Under the pieces are notes generated by a model that saw only the letters and a list, made by a program, of their open reading frames with translations, had not been told where the DNA came from and did not search any database. This document shows, one piece after another, positions 54,663 to 63,429 of a stretch of DNA of 64,000 bases. The position numbers were made by a program, and so were the translations under genes. The stretch is from assembly GCF_003201865.1 (NCBI RefSeq), contig NZ_QJJJ01000006.1, positions 1 to 64,000 on the forward strand. The letters are read 5' to 3'. Every line of letters starts with the position of its first letter. The stretch's first letter is position 1. The DNA is from Methylobacterium sp. B4. GTDB taxonomy: Bacteria > Pseudomonadota > Alphaproteobacteria > Rhizobiales > Beijerinckiaceae.

Positions 54663-55181
54663 TCAGAGCCGGTAGCGGATCTGGTCGGTCCAGAAGCGCT
54701 CCAGGCGGGCGAGCGCTTGGTTGAGGCGGCCGAAATCGTCCTCGGAGATGCCGCCGATCGGCTGGATCGTGCGGGCATGCTTGTCGTAGAGGCCCTGGAT
54801 CAGGTCGTGGATCTCGCGGCCCTTGGGCGTCAGGCTGATGCGCACGGAGCGCCGGTCCGTCTTGGAGCGGGCATGGTGAAGGAAGCCGGCCTCGACGAGC
54901 TTCTTGACGTTGTAGGACACGTTCGAGCCGAGATAGTAGCCCTTCGAGCGCAGCTCGCTGGCGGTCAGTTCCTTGTCGCCGATGTTGTAGAGCAGCAGGG
55001 CCTGGACGCTGTTGACGTCCTCGCGGCCGCGCCGGTCGAACTCGTCCTTGATCACGTCGAGCAGGCGGCGGTGCAGACGCTCCACGAGGTGCAGCGCCTC
55101 GAGGTAGGAGCCGGCGGCGCCCTGGGCCTCGGGGGCGGTCTCGGAGGTCTTGAGGGCGGTGTTGGCGGCCTTCGTGCTCAT
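54663..55181 (-). CDS. ldtR: MarR-family regulator, LdtR-like
   Basis: 172 residues. The winged helix is long and unusually conserved: LHRRLLDVIKDEFDRRG, VQALLLYNIGDKELTASELR, GYYLGSNVSYNVKKLVEAGF, RSKTDRRSVRISLTPKGREI. This pattern is that of the alphaproteobacterial LdtR group, described in Liberibacter as controlling an L,D-transpeptidase and cell-wall or stress functions. The symbol is by resemblance. It is convergent to the pqqA pair and divergent from nothing near; a functional link to PQQ is not evident. Confidence 0.75.
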   Translation of the reverse strand: MSTKAANTALKTSETAPEAQGAAGSYLEALHLVERLHRRLLDVIKDEFDRRGREDVNSVQALLLYNIGDKELTASELRSKGYYLGSNVSYNVKKLVEAGFLHHARSKTDRRSVRISLTPKGREIHDLIQGLYDKHARTIQPIGGISEDDFGRLNQALARLERFWTDQIRYRL

Positions 55182-55342
55182 CGTCGTGCCTTCCTGTCGG
55201 TTCGCGCCGGCTCTTGCTGGCCGGCATCGCTTATGGGTCGAACCTAGGCGGCACCGATGAAAGCGAGTTTAAGCGACAGGATGAACTTCCGATTTACTTC
55301 TGTCGGTAAATGCAAAATGAAACGATGATATTGACCACTCGT

Positions 55343-55810
55343 TCAGCCTACATCGCGCGCCGCCAGCCAGGATAACACGAAGTAAACGGCGACAATGCTT
55401 GCCTGCACTGCGATGACGGGTGCCGACATCGGCAGGAGCTGCGGCGTCAGCACCGCCAGCGTCAGGGCCGAGGTTGCGGCGAGCAGCCAGACCACCCCGC
55501 CCCAGGCGCTCGTCAGCCACAGGCCGACCGCCGCCACGAAGTCGATCACCGCGAAGTAGACGATGGTCGATTGCCGCCCCAGCGCGAGCTCGGCGAACGG
55601 GGTCCGGCCGGGGATCAGGTCGAGGATCTCGCCCCAGGTCGCGAGGCCCTTGGCGAGCCAGACCAGCGCGCTCACGCGCATGAACCAGACCAGCACCACG
55701 TCCCAGCGGGTCTGCTGCTTGGGCGAGACGCCCTCGATCCGGTCGCTCGCCGCGGCGCTCGGGCGTCCGCGCCCGTCGCGGGTGGTCCCGACCTTGGCGA
55801 GGGCCCTCAC
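55343..55810 (-). CDS. Small four-span membrane protein (DUF6163-like)
   Basis: 155 residues from GTG 55810, which overlaps the hydrolase stop as GTGA. A polar N-terminus (residues 1-35), then four membrane segments (VVLVWFMRVSALVWLAKGL; IVYFAVIDFVAAVGLWLT; GGVVWLLAATSALTLAVL; VIAVQASIVAVYFVLSWL). This matches a family of Rhizobiales membrane proteins of unknown function that I associate with DUF6163; the name is not certain. Translational coupling to the CoA hydrolase suggests co-expression only. Confidence 0.7.
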   Translation of the reverse strand: MRALAKVGTTRDGRGRPSAAASDRIEGVSPKQQTRWDVVLVWFMRVSALVWLAKGLATWGEILDLIPGRTPFAELALGRQSTIVYFAVIDFVAAVGLWLTSAWGGVVWLLAATSALTLAVLTPQLLPMSAPVIAVQASIVAVYFVLSWLAARDVG

Positions 55811-56937
55811 GGCCGGGCTCCTTCGTCGGGACCTTGGCTGCCGTCGAACAAGGATTCGGCACCGTCGAGGGAAGCGAGCACCGCCTCGATCGCCCCGGCA
55901 TCGACGCCCTCCAGGCTGTCGGGCCGCCAGCGGGGCGCGTTGTCCTTGTCGACGATCACCGCCCGCACGCCCTCGTAGAAGTCGTGTTCCTCCATCAGCC
56001 GCTCGGCCAGCCGGTACTCGGCGAGCATGGCCTGGGCAAAGCTGAGATCGCCGCCGCGGCGCATCAGGGCGTGGGCGATGACGAGGCTGGTGGGAGAGCG
56101 GCCGCGCATCGTGGCGGCGGCCGCTTCGGCGAAGGCGGAGCCTTCCCGCGCCGCCGCGTCGAGCCGCGCCAGGATCTCCGCCACGCTGTCGCCCGAGAAG
56201 CAGGCGTCGATCAGCGCCCGCTCCGCGACCAGCGGGCCGGTTTCGGGCTGCGGCGCGTCCAGGCCTTCGAGGGCGCGCGCGATGTCCGCGCCGGCCGCGA
56301 GCCGGTCGATGATGGTTTCGAAATCGGCAGCCCGGGCCGTGTGCGTCGCCAGCCCCACCGCCCGCGCGTCGCCCGCGCCGATCCGGCTCCCCGTCAGGGC
56401 GAGGTAGCGGCCGATGCAGCCGGGCAGGCGCGGCAGGGCGTAGGTCGTGCCGACATCGGGGAAGAAGCCGATGCCGGTCTCGGGCATGGCGAAGCTGTAG
56501 CTCTCGGCCGCCACCCGCACGTCACCGTGCAGCGAGATGCCGACGCCGCCGCCCATCACGATGCCCTCGATCAGCGCGATATAGGGCTTCGGAAAGGTCT
56601 TCACGGCCGCGTCGAGGCAGTATTCTCCGCGCCAGAACGCCATCACCTCGGCGTCGCGCCCGGCCTTGCCCAGGGCGTAGATCTGCCGGATGTCGCCGCC
56701 CGCGCAGAAGGCGCGCCCGCCCGAGCCGCGCACCACGACCCGCGTGACCCGCGCATCCGCCGCCCAGGCCCGCAGCCGGGCATGCATCGCCTGCACCATC
56801 GGCAGGGTCAGGGCGTTGAGCGCCCGCGGCCGCCTCAGGGTGATCACCCCGGCCTCCCCGCGGATCTCGAAGCCGATCTCGGACTCCGCCGATTCCTCCT
56901 GCAGCTCCTCTCGCCCGGCCGCCTGCCCGTCCGCCAT
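55807..56937 (-). CDS. Enoyl-CoA hydratase/isomerase family, 3-hydroxyisobutyryl-CoA hydrolase type
   Basis: 376 residues from ATG 56937. Crotonase fold with oxyanion glycines (FCAGGDIRQIY, EGIVMGGGVGISLHG) and the catalytic-region MPETGIGFFPDVGTTYAL typical of HIBCH, plus the long C-terminal part of that subgroup (LAEYRLAERLMEEHDFYEGV). HIBCH hydrolyses 3-hydroxyisobutyryl-CoA in valine breakdown. An ordinary enoyl-CoA hydratase would be about 100 residues shorter. The frame beyond 56937 to 57459 is not coding. Confidence 0.88.
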   Translation of the reverse strand: MADGQAAGREELQEESAESEIGFEIRGEAGVITLRRPRALNALTLPMVQAMHARLRAWAADARVTRVVVRGSGGRAFCAGGDIRQIYALGKAGRDAEVMAFWRGEYCLDAAVKTFPKPYIALIEGIVMGGGVGISLHGDVRVAAESYSFAMPETGIGFFPDVGTTYALPRLPGCIGRYLALTGSRIGAGDARAVGLATHTARAADFETIIDRLAAGADIARALEGLDAPQPETGPLVAERALIDACFSGDSVAEILARLDAAAREGSAFAEAAAATMRGRSPTSLVIAHALMRRGGDLSFAQAMLAEYRLAERLMEEHDFYEGVRAVIVDKDNAPRWRPDSLEGVDAGAIEAVLASLDGAESLFDGSQGPDEGARP

Positions 56938-57151
56938 TCCGCGCTCCACCGCCCGCGCTCCCTCCACCGTGCCGTCACGCCCCGAGCGATGCCCGCCGCG
57001 TGGCGGCACGGGCTCGGCGCGGGGCCTGTCTCGCGGCCCCTTAGACGGACTCCCGCGCGGGGCGTCAACGCGGCGGGTTCGGTCTCCCTCGAGAGCAACC
57101 GCGCGACACCGTGGGAGCGGCTTCGCGGCGCGAGGCGGGGGGTTTCGGGGC

Positions 57152-57420
57152 GAACGTATCGTCGAGGTCGTGGCCGATCTCGGCTGCCGCCTCGGCCTGG
57201 CCACCGTGGCTGAGGGCGTCGAGGCCGCGTCGCATCTGGCCCTCGTCACCGCCGAGGGCCGCACCGAGGTGCAGGGTGACCGGCGCGGGCGCCCCACGCG
57301 CGCGATGCCGCCGCGATCACACGGCTCGCGGCCCGCGCGAACGAAGCATCGGGCGAGAAGCGGGACGAGCACGGCGGCGCGGCGGACCGAAGCGATCGCC
57401 CTCCGATACTGATTTCGCCG
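57152..57420 (+). pseudogene. Relic of an EAL-domain (c-di-GMP phosphodiesterase) gene
   Basis: In one frame from 57152 the sequence reads ERIVEVVADLGCRLGLAT then VAEGVEA and EGRTEVQG, the unmistakable C-terminal end of an EAL domain (LGL-T-AEGVE ... EG-EVQG). At about 57275-57283 the match moves to another frame, which continues APHARDAAAITRLAARA and a polar tail to about 57420. No start, no N-terminal domains and a frameshift remain, so this is the decayed 3' end of a larger GGDEF/EAL gene. It explains most of the 620-bp gap here. Confidence 0.75.
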
Positions 57421-57556
57421 CGGGTTCTCCCCACCCTGCATTTGTTGTTGAGGCATCACCGGCTCCGTTGCGAGGGTGGCGTTCGGGGAAAGCCCGCGCG
57501 ATCCGGACCGGGATTGCCGGGGCGTCCCTCGCGCCGGGGCGGAAAGGGGCCGGACA

Positions 57557-57793
57557 TTGCCTCGCTACTTCTTCGACATCGCCGACGAGGCCGTCGTGAT
57601 CGACGCGAGCGGCCGGGAACTGGCCGACCCGACCGCCGCGCGGGCCGAGGCGCTGGCGCGGGCGGCGGATTATGCCGCCGACCCGGTGAAGCTCGGCGGG
57701 TCCGGCATCCTCGTGGTAACCGTGCGCGAGGCGCCCGACACGGTGCTGATGCGCCTGCGCCTCGTCTGTCAGGTCGAGGATCTGACCGGCTGA
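57557..57793 (+). CDS. Small DUF6894-type protein
   Basis: 78 residues from TTG 57557 (AAAGGGGCC upstream). The start PRYFFDIADEAVVIDASGREL and the AARAEALARAADY helix follow the pattern of short Methylobacterium/Rhizobiales proteins named DUF6894. The second half is a strand-rich VVTVREAPDTVLMRLRLVC. Function unknown. The start codon is the only in-frame one that fits the family. Confidence 0.65.
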   Translation: MPRYFFDIADEAVVIDASGRELADPTAARAEALARAADYAADPVKLGGSGILVVTVREAPDTVLMRLRLVCQVEDLTG

Positions 57794-57964
57794 CGGCGGT
57801 TGCGGTGCCGGGGAGGCTGCCCTGCGGCGACGGCGCCTTTCGGGCGCGAAAGCGGATGTGGTAGGGCGCTTACCGCTGCTGCCCGCGCGCGCCGCTCTCC
57901 GCGAACCGGATGCGGGCGGGACGCGCCGTCCGGAGTCCGCGCGCGACGAACCGCCGTCGCATGA

Positions 57965-59134
<1,170 letters not shown>

Positions 59135-59150
59135 TCGGGACGCGGCCGGA

Positions 59151-59558
59151 ATGCGCCGGAAGGGCCGGGGTGCGGCGCTGGCCGGCGCCCTCGCCGTCTG
59201 GCTCGTCGGCGGCGCGGCCTGCGACAGCGCCCTCGACGCACGCCGCGCCGCGCTCTGCCGCCGGGCCGTGCCGGCGCTGGCCCCGCCCGGGGCAGACATC
59301 ACCCTCCTGCGGGTCGGCCCCGGCGCGAGCCGCGGCAGTGTGCGCGTCGATTACCGCCTCGCAGGCGCCGGCGGGCCCCCCCTGAAGGGCGAGGCCGCCC
59401 GCCCCCGCCACCTCGTTTGCGGCTTCGGCCCGGGCGACGACCTCACCGCGGTCACGACCGAGCGGGGACCGGTCAACGGCGCCTCCCTCTACCTGCTCAA
59501 GCGCTACTATCTGGCGAGCCCCGAGGCCGAGGCGGCCGATCCCGGCGGCGGAGGCTGA
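59151..59558 (+). CDS. Small secreted protein of unknown function
   Basis: 135 residues. A signal peptide (RRKGRGAALAGALAVWLVGG) ends at GGAACDS, which could be a lipobox-like or SPase I site. The mature part has two cysteines (ALCRRAV, LVCGFG) spaced so that they could form a disulphide, and ends in a Gly-rich tail. It starts 16 bases after hemB, so it belongs to its transcript. No family recognised. Confidence 0.65.
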   Translation: MRRKGRGAALAGALAVWLVGGAACDSALDARRAALCRRAVPALAPPGADITLLRVGPGASRGSVRVDYRLAGAGGPPLKGEAARPRHLVCGFGPGDDLTAVTTERGPVNGASLYLLKRYYLASPEAEAADPGGGG

Positions 59559-59678
59559 GAAGCTCCGCTTCCCCCGCATGCCCTCCTCCCGGCATCCCTC
59601 TCAATATCCCTCTTGGCAGCGCAGCCCGGTCTTCCCACCTGAACCGGGTTGCACGCAGCGGTCGAGGGAGCGCCGGAC

Positions 59679-60173
59679 ATGACAGATTTCCAGCCCGGCT
59701 ATCAGCCCGGTTACAGCGACCCGACCGGAATGCCGGGCCAGGGCGGCTTTCCCGTGCCCTACGTCCGGGCGAGCCTGGGCGGGCGCACGGTCGCCTACCT
59801 GCTCGATCTGGCCTTCATTTTCGCGTTCACGGCGGTGCTCGCCACCGCGATCGCGATTCTGGGCGTTCTCACCTTCGGCTTCGCCTGGATGCTGTTCCCG
59901 ATCCTCGGCATCAGCGGCATCCTCTACAGCGCGATCACCGTGGGCGGCCACAAGCAGAGCACGCTGGGCATGCGCATGATGGGCCTGCGCGTGGTGGCGC
60001 CCGAGAGCGGCCGCCCGGTCGACATGCTCACGGCGGCGATCCACGCCCTGCTGTTCTACGTGGCGATCTCGACCTTCCTGCTCTGGTGCCTCGACATCGT
60101 GTTCGGCCTCGTCCGCCCCGACCGGCGCCTCGGCCACGATCTGCTGCTCGGTCTCGCCGTCGTGCGGATCTGA
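59679..60173 (+). CDS. RDD-family membrane protein
   Basis: 164 residues from ATG 59679 (GAGGGAG upstream). A polar, Gly/Tyr-rich N-terminus, then GGRTVAYLLDLAFIFAF (the RDD Arg/Asp pattern), two further membrane segments, KQSTLGMRMMGLRVV and a closing VRPDRRLGHDLLLGLAVV. RDD proteins are small membrane proteins, some possibly ion transporters. The hemB-RDD-bpt order is conserved in Rhizobiales. Confidence 0.87.
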   Translation: MTDFQPGYQPGYSDPTGMPGQGGFPVPYVRASLGGRTVAYLLDLAFIFAFTAVLATAIAILGVLTFGFAWMLFPILGISGILYSAITVGGHKQSTLGMRMMGLRVVAPESGRPVDMLTAAIHALLFYVAISTFLLWCLDIVFGLVRPDRRLGHDLLLGLAVVRI

Positions 60174-60331
60174 CCGGCGCGCGACTACGCCGTTTGGGCG
60201 ATCCCGCGGCGGCGGAAAGCCGCCGCCGACACCCATCAATCCAGTTGAGCGCCGCCGCGATCCCGCTACACTGACACCTCGGCGGTGCAGTTCTTTCGCT
60301 GCCGCCGGCCCCGAGGGCGAGCCTTCCGAGC

Positions 60332-61078
60332 GTGACGAGCCATCCGCGCGACACCCCGCAATTCTACCTCACGGCGCCCTCCCCCTGCCCCTACCTGCCG
60401 GGCCAGGAGGAGCGGAAGGTGTTCACCCACCTCGTCGGGCGCCGCGCGCGCGATCTCAACGAGATCCTGACCCAGGGCGGCTTTCGCCGCTCGCAGACCA
60501 TCGCCTACAGGCCGGCCTGCGAAACCTGCCGTGCCTGCGTCTCGGTGCGGGTCGTGGTCGAGGATTTCGCCATCACCGGCAGCCAGCGCCGCATCCTCCA
60601 GCGCAATGCCGGGCTGATCGGCACGCCCGAGCCCAACCGCCCGGCTTCCGAGCAATACGCGCTGTTCCGCCGCTACCTCGACGCCCGACACGGCGATGGC
60701 GGCATGGTCGACATGACCGTGCTCGACTACGCCATGATGATCGAGGACAGCCACGTCGACACGCATCTCGTGGTCTATCGCGAGCGCGGCCCCGACAGCG
60801 CGATCCACGGCCGCGGCACCGGCGCGCCCGTTGCCGTCTGCCTCACCGACGTGCTCGCCGACGGCCTGTCGATGGTCTACTCGTTCTACGACCCGGCCCA
60901 GGCCAGCCGGTCGCTCGGCACCTACATGATCCTCGACCACATCCAGCGCGCCCGCGCGCTCGGCCTGCCGTATCTCTATCTCGGCTACTGGGTCGATGGC
61001 TCCCGCAAGATGGACTACAAGGCCAAGTTCCTGCCCCAGGAGCGGCTGATGCCCCAGGGCTGGATGCGGGTAGAATAG
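60332..61078 (+). CDS. bpt: Aspartate/glutamate leucyltransferase (Bpt)
   Basis: 248 residues from GTG 60332. Moves leucine from Leu-tRNA to proteins with N-terminal Asp or Glu, marking them for ClpS/ClpAP. Family marks: [35 protein letters not shown] (conserved cysteines), and [36 protein letters not shown]. It was once named arginyl-tRNA transferase (Ate). Confidence 0.93.
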   Translation: MTSHPRDTPQFYLTAPSPCPYLPGQEERKVFTHLVGRRARDLNEILTQGGFRRSQTIAYRPACETCRACVSVRVVVEDFAITGSQRRILQRNAGLIGTPEPNRPASEQYALFRRYLDARHGDGGMVDMTVLDYAMMIEDSHVDTHLVVYRERGPDSAIHGRGTGAPVAVCLTDVLADGLSMVYSFYDPAQASRSLGTYMILDHIQRARALGLPYLYLGYWVDGSRKMDYKAKFLPQERLMPQGWMRVE

Positions 61079-61151
61079 CGCGGCGCTCAGAAAACCTTCG
61101 GGCTCCCACCCCTCCACACCTTGAATGGTAACTTTTAAGGTACTGTTCTCG

Positions 61152-61412
61152 ATGGAGATCCGGGAATATGTGGACAGCCGAGGCCACAGCCCTTTCAGCC
61201 GCTGGTTCGACGATCTCGACCCACAAGCCGCCGCCAAGGTCACGGTCGCGATGGCGCGCATGGAGGCGGGCAACCTTTTGAACGTGAAAGGGGGCGGAGA
61301 AGGTGTGCAGGAGTACCGGATCGCCTGGGGACCCGGCTACCGGCTGTATTTCGGGCGGGACGGGGACACGTTGATCGTTCTGCTCTGTGGCGGCACGAAG
61401 CGGCGTCAGTAA
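61152..61412 (+). CDS. RelE/HigB-like toxin, C-terminally truncated
   Basis: 86 residues. The RelE-superfamily (HI1419-like) core is present: MEIREYVDSRGHSPFSRWFD, VAMARMEAGNLLNVKGGGEG, EYRIAWGPGYRLYFGRDGD, LIVLLCGGTKRRQ. These toxins cut mRNA on the ribosome. The usual C-terminal helix after GGTK is cut off by TAA 61410-61412. The following 65 bases still encode that helix once one missing base is restored (see next entry), so this is a damaged toxin. ATG 61125 is a longer alternative start. The intact antitoxin gene follows. Confidence 0.75.
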   Translation: MEIREYVDSRGHSPFSRWFDDLDPQAAAKVTVAMARMEAGNLLNVKGGGEGVQEYRIAWGPGYRLYFGRDGDTLIVLLCGGTKRRQ

Positions 61413-61477
61413 GACGACATCGCCGAGGCGCTTGCCCACGGGCGGAGTACAGGCGACGGAAGAAGGAGACCGCGTGA
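61413..61477 (+). pseudogene. Eroded 3' end of the toxin gene
   Basis: Directly after the premature stop the same frame reads DDIAEALAH. Then the frame is lost by one base at 61439/61440; with one base added it reads WAEYRRRKKETA and ends at TGA 61475-61477, which overlaps the antitoxin ATG at 61477. So the intact gene would have been 22 codons longer (stop included) with classic toxin-antitoxin overlap. Confidence 0.75.
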
Positions 61478-61794
61478 TGGCCCTGACCCGCAGCTTCAAG
61501 GACACCGTGAAGGCAAGGGCCGAACGCGACCCGGCATTCCGTGACGCTCTGCTCACCGAAGCTGTGGACCAGTTGCTCGCGGGCGACATCGAAACCGGCA
61601 AGGCGGTCTTGCGTGACGACATCAATGCCACGATCGGCTTCGAGCGTCTGGCGGAGGAGACGGGTACGTCTTCAAAGAGCCTGATGCGTATGCTCGGTCC
61701 GGCCGGGAATCCGACCGCGACCAATCTCTTCAGTGTTCTGAGGACGGTTCAGAAGACGTCAGGCATACAGCTTTCCGTCGCCGTCGGCCGCTGA
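61477..61794 (+). CDS. HigA-like (HI1420-type) antitoxin
   Basis: 105 residues from ATG 61477. A charged N-terminus, FRDALLTEAVDQLLAGDIET, then a helix-turn-helix (FERLAEETGTSSKSLMRMLG, PAGNPTATNLFSVLRTVQ) typical of the antidotes paired with HI1419-like toxins. It should neutralise the toxin and repress the pair. With the toxin damaged it may survive as a simple regulator or an anti-addiction protein. Confidence 0.85.
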   Translation: MALTRSFKDTVKARAERDPAFRDALLTEAVDQLLAGDIETGKAVLRDDINATIGFERLAEETGTSSKSLMRMLGPAGNPTATNLFSVLRTVQKTSGIQLSVAVGR

Positions 61795-61828
61795 CCGACT
61801 CAGGAATCCCTTCGGCCGGCCGCCGCGC

Positions 61829-62392
61829 TCACTCCTCGGTCCAGCGCACCACCTTGGCCGGGTTTCCCACCACCACAGCCCCCGGCGGCACGTCGCGGGT
61901 CACCACTGCGCCCGCACCGATCACCGCCCCGTCGCCGACCTTGATGCCGGGGAGCAGGATCGCGCCGCCGCCGATCCAAACGTCGTCGCCGATGCTGACG
62001 GGCCGGGCCGATTCCCAGAACGCGGCCCGCGCGGCGCGGTCGAGGGGATGCTCGGCGGTGTAGATCTGCACGGCCGGGGCGATCTGTGCCCGGTGGCCGA
62101 TGGTGATCGGGGCGCAGTCGAGGAAGACGCAGTTGAAGTTGCAGAAGAAGTCGTCGCCCACCGAGATGTTGCTGCCGTAGTCGCAGGCAAAGCCCGGGCA
62201 GATCGTCGGGTTGCGCCCGGCCGCGCCCAGAAGCGCCCGGACCACCGCCTCGCGGCCCGCCGCATCCTCCGGCTCCATGGCGTTGAGCCGCAGGAGCCGC
62301 CGCTTGGCGGCGTTGCGCAGCGCGACCAGTTCCGGATCGTCGCCGCGATAGGGCTTGCCGGCGAGCATCAGCTCGCGCGCGGTCTCGGCCAT
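61829..62392 (-). CDS. maa: Sugar O-acetyltransferase (Maa/LacA type)
   Basis: 187 residues. N-terminal helical MAETARELMLAGKPYRGDDPE, then left-handed beta-helix hexapeptides (CDYGSNISVGDDFFCNFNCV, VGDGAVIGAGAVVTRDVPPG), catalytic His in YTAEHPLD and the ending NPAKVVRW. Transfers acetyl from acetyl-CoA to maltose, glucose or other sugars. Convergent with the antitoxin. Confidence 0.9.
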   Translation of the reverse strand: MAETARELMLAGKPYRGDDPELVALRNAAKRRLLRLNAMEPEDAAGREAVVRALLGAAGRNPTICPGFACDYGSNISVGDDFFCNFNCVFLDCAPITIGHRAQIAPAVQIYTAEHPLDRAARAAFWESARPVSIGDDVWIGGGAILLPGIKVGDGAVIGAGAVVTRDVPPGAVVVGNPAKVVRWTEE

Positions 62393-62419
62393 GGAAGCCT
62401 CCCGAGAGATCCGAGAAAA

Positions 62420-63325
62420 TCAGCCGCGGCTGGCGCGGAAGGTGTCGCAGGACTTGGTCTGGCCGCTCTTGTAGCCGGTCATGAACCAGCGCATCCGCTG
62501 CTCGGAGGAGCCGTGGGTGAAGGAGTCCGGCACGGCGTAGCCCTGCGATTTCTCCTGCAGCTTGTCGTCGCCGATGGCGCTGGCGGCGTTGAGCGCCTCC
62601 TTGATGTCGTTCTGGTCGAGCGCGTTCCACCGGTCGTTCGAGTTCTTGGCCCAGACGCCGGCAAGGCAATCGGCCATCAGCTCCACGCGCACAGAGAGCT
62701 GGTTCGCCTCCGTCTTGCTGCTCGCGTTCTGCTGGCGGCTCTGCACCTTGCCGAGGATGCCGAGCACGTCCTGCACGTGGTGGCCGACCTCGTGGGCGAT
62801 GACGTAGGCGTAGGCGAAATCGCCCTTCACGCCGAACTTCGTCTGCATCTCCTTGAAGAAGCCGAGGTCGATGTAGACCTTCTTGTCGAGCGGGCAGTAG
62901 AACGGGCCCATCGCGGCCTGGGCCATGCCGCAGCCTGAGCGGGTGCCGCCCTGGTAGAGCACCATCGTGGTCGGCGTGTATTGCCGCCCGGTCTGGTTCG
63001 GCAGAACCTCCTTCCAGACATCCTCGGTGTTGCCGAGGATCTTGGAGGCGAATTGCCCGGCGCGGTCGGTCGGGGCCTCGCCGCGGCGCGCCTGCGTCTC
63101 GGGATCGACGCGCTGCTCGCGCTGGCTTCCGCCGCCGGCCATCTGCTGGGCGCCGCCGAGCAGGATCGCCGGGTTGATGCCGGTGACCCAGGAGATCAGC
63201 AGCACCACGACGATGGTGCCGATGCCGAGCCCGCCCATGCCGCCGCCGGGGAACCCGCCGCCGCCGCCACCCTCGCCGCGCCGGTCCTCGACGTTGTCAG
63301 AAGCGCGAAAATCGTCCCAGCGCAT
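62420..63325 (-). CDS. ypfJ: Neutral zinc metallopeptidase (YpfJ family)
   Basis: 301 residues from ATG 63325. A Gly-rich N-terminus, one membrane helix (IGTIVVVLLISWVTGINP), and the zinc motif HEVGHHVQ with a downstream ligand region (ELMADCLAGVWA). Single-pass membrane peptidase of unknown substrate. The MRWDDFRASDNVEDRRG start is the exact family start, so 63325 is preferred over 63361. Confidence 0.9.
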   Translation of the reverse strand: MRWDDFRASDNVEDRRGEGGGGGGFPGGGMGGLGIGTIVVVLLISWVTGINPAILLGGAQQMAGGGSQREQRVDPETQARRGEAPTDRAGQFASKILGNTEDVWKEVLPNQTGRQYTPTTMVLYQGGTRSGCGMAQAAMGPFYCPLDKKVYIDLGFFKEMQTKFGVKGDFAYAYVIAHEVGHHVQDVLGILGKVQSRQQNASSKTEANQLSVRVELMADCLAGVWAKNSNDRWNALDQNDIKEALNAASAIGDDKLQEKSQGYAVPDSFTHGSSEQRMRWFMTGYKSGQTKSCDTFRASRG

Positions 63326-63429
63326 AGAGTCTCCCGACGCCCGCGTCGCATCCGGCCTCATCGCGAGACCGGGCCTGCTTTCTAGAATGGCGAGGCGGAG
63401 GCTACGGTTCCGCTTAGGCCGCCCCGGGC

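Noticed and set aside
57111-57599. A 162-residue plus-strand frame as a gene
   Set aside because: The product is Arg/Ser/Pro-rich without domain signals; the real signal in this stretch is the EAL relic in two other frames.
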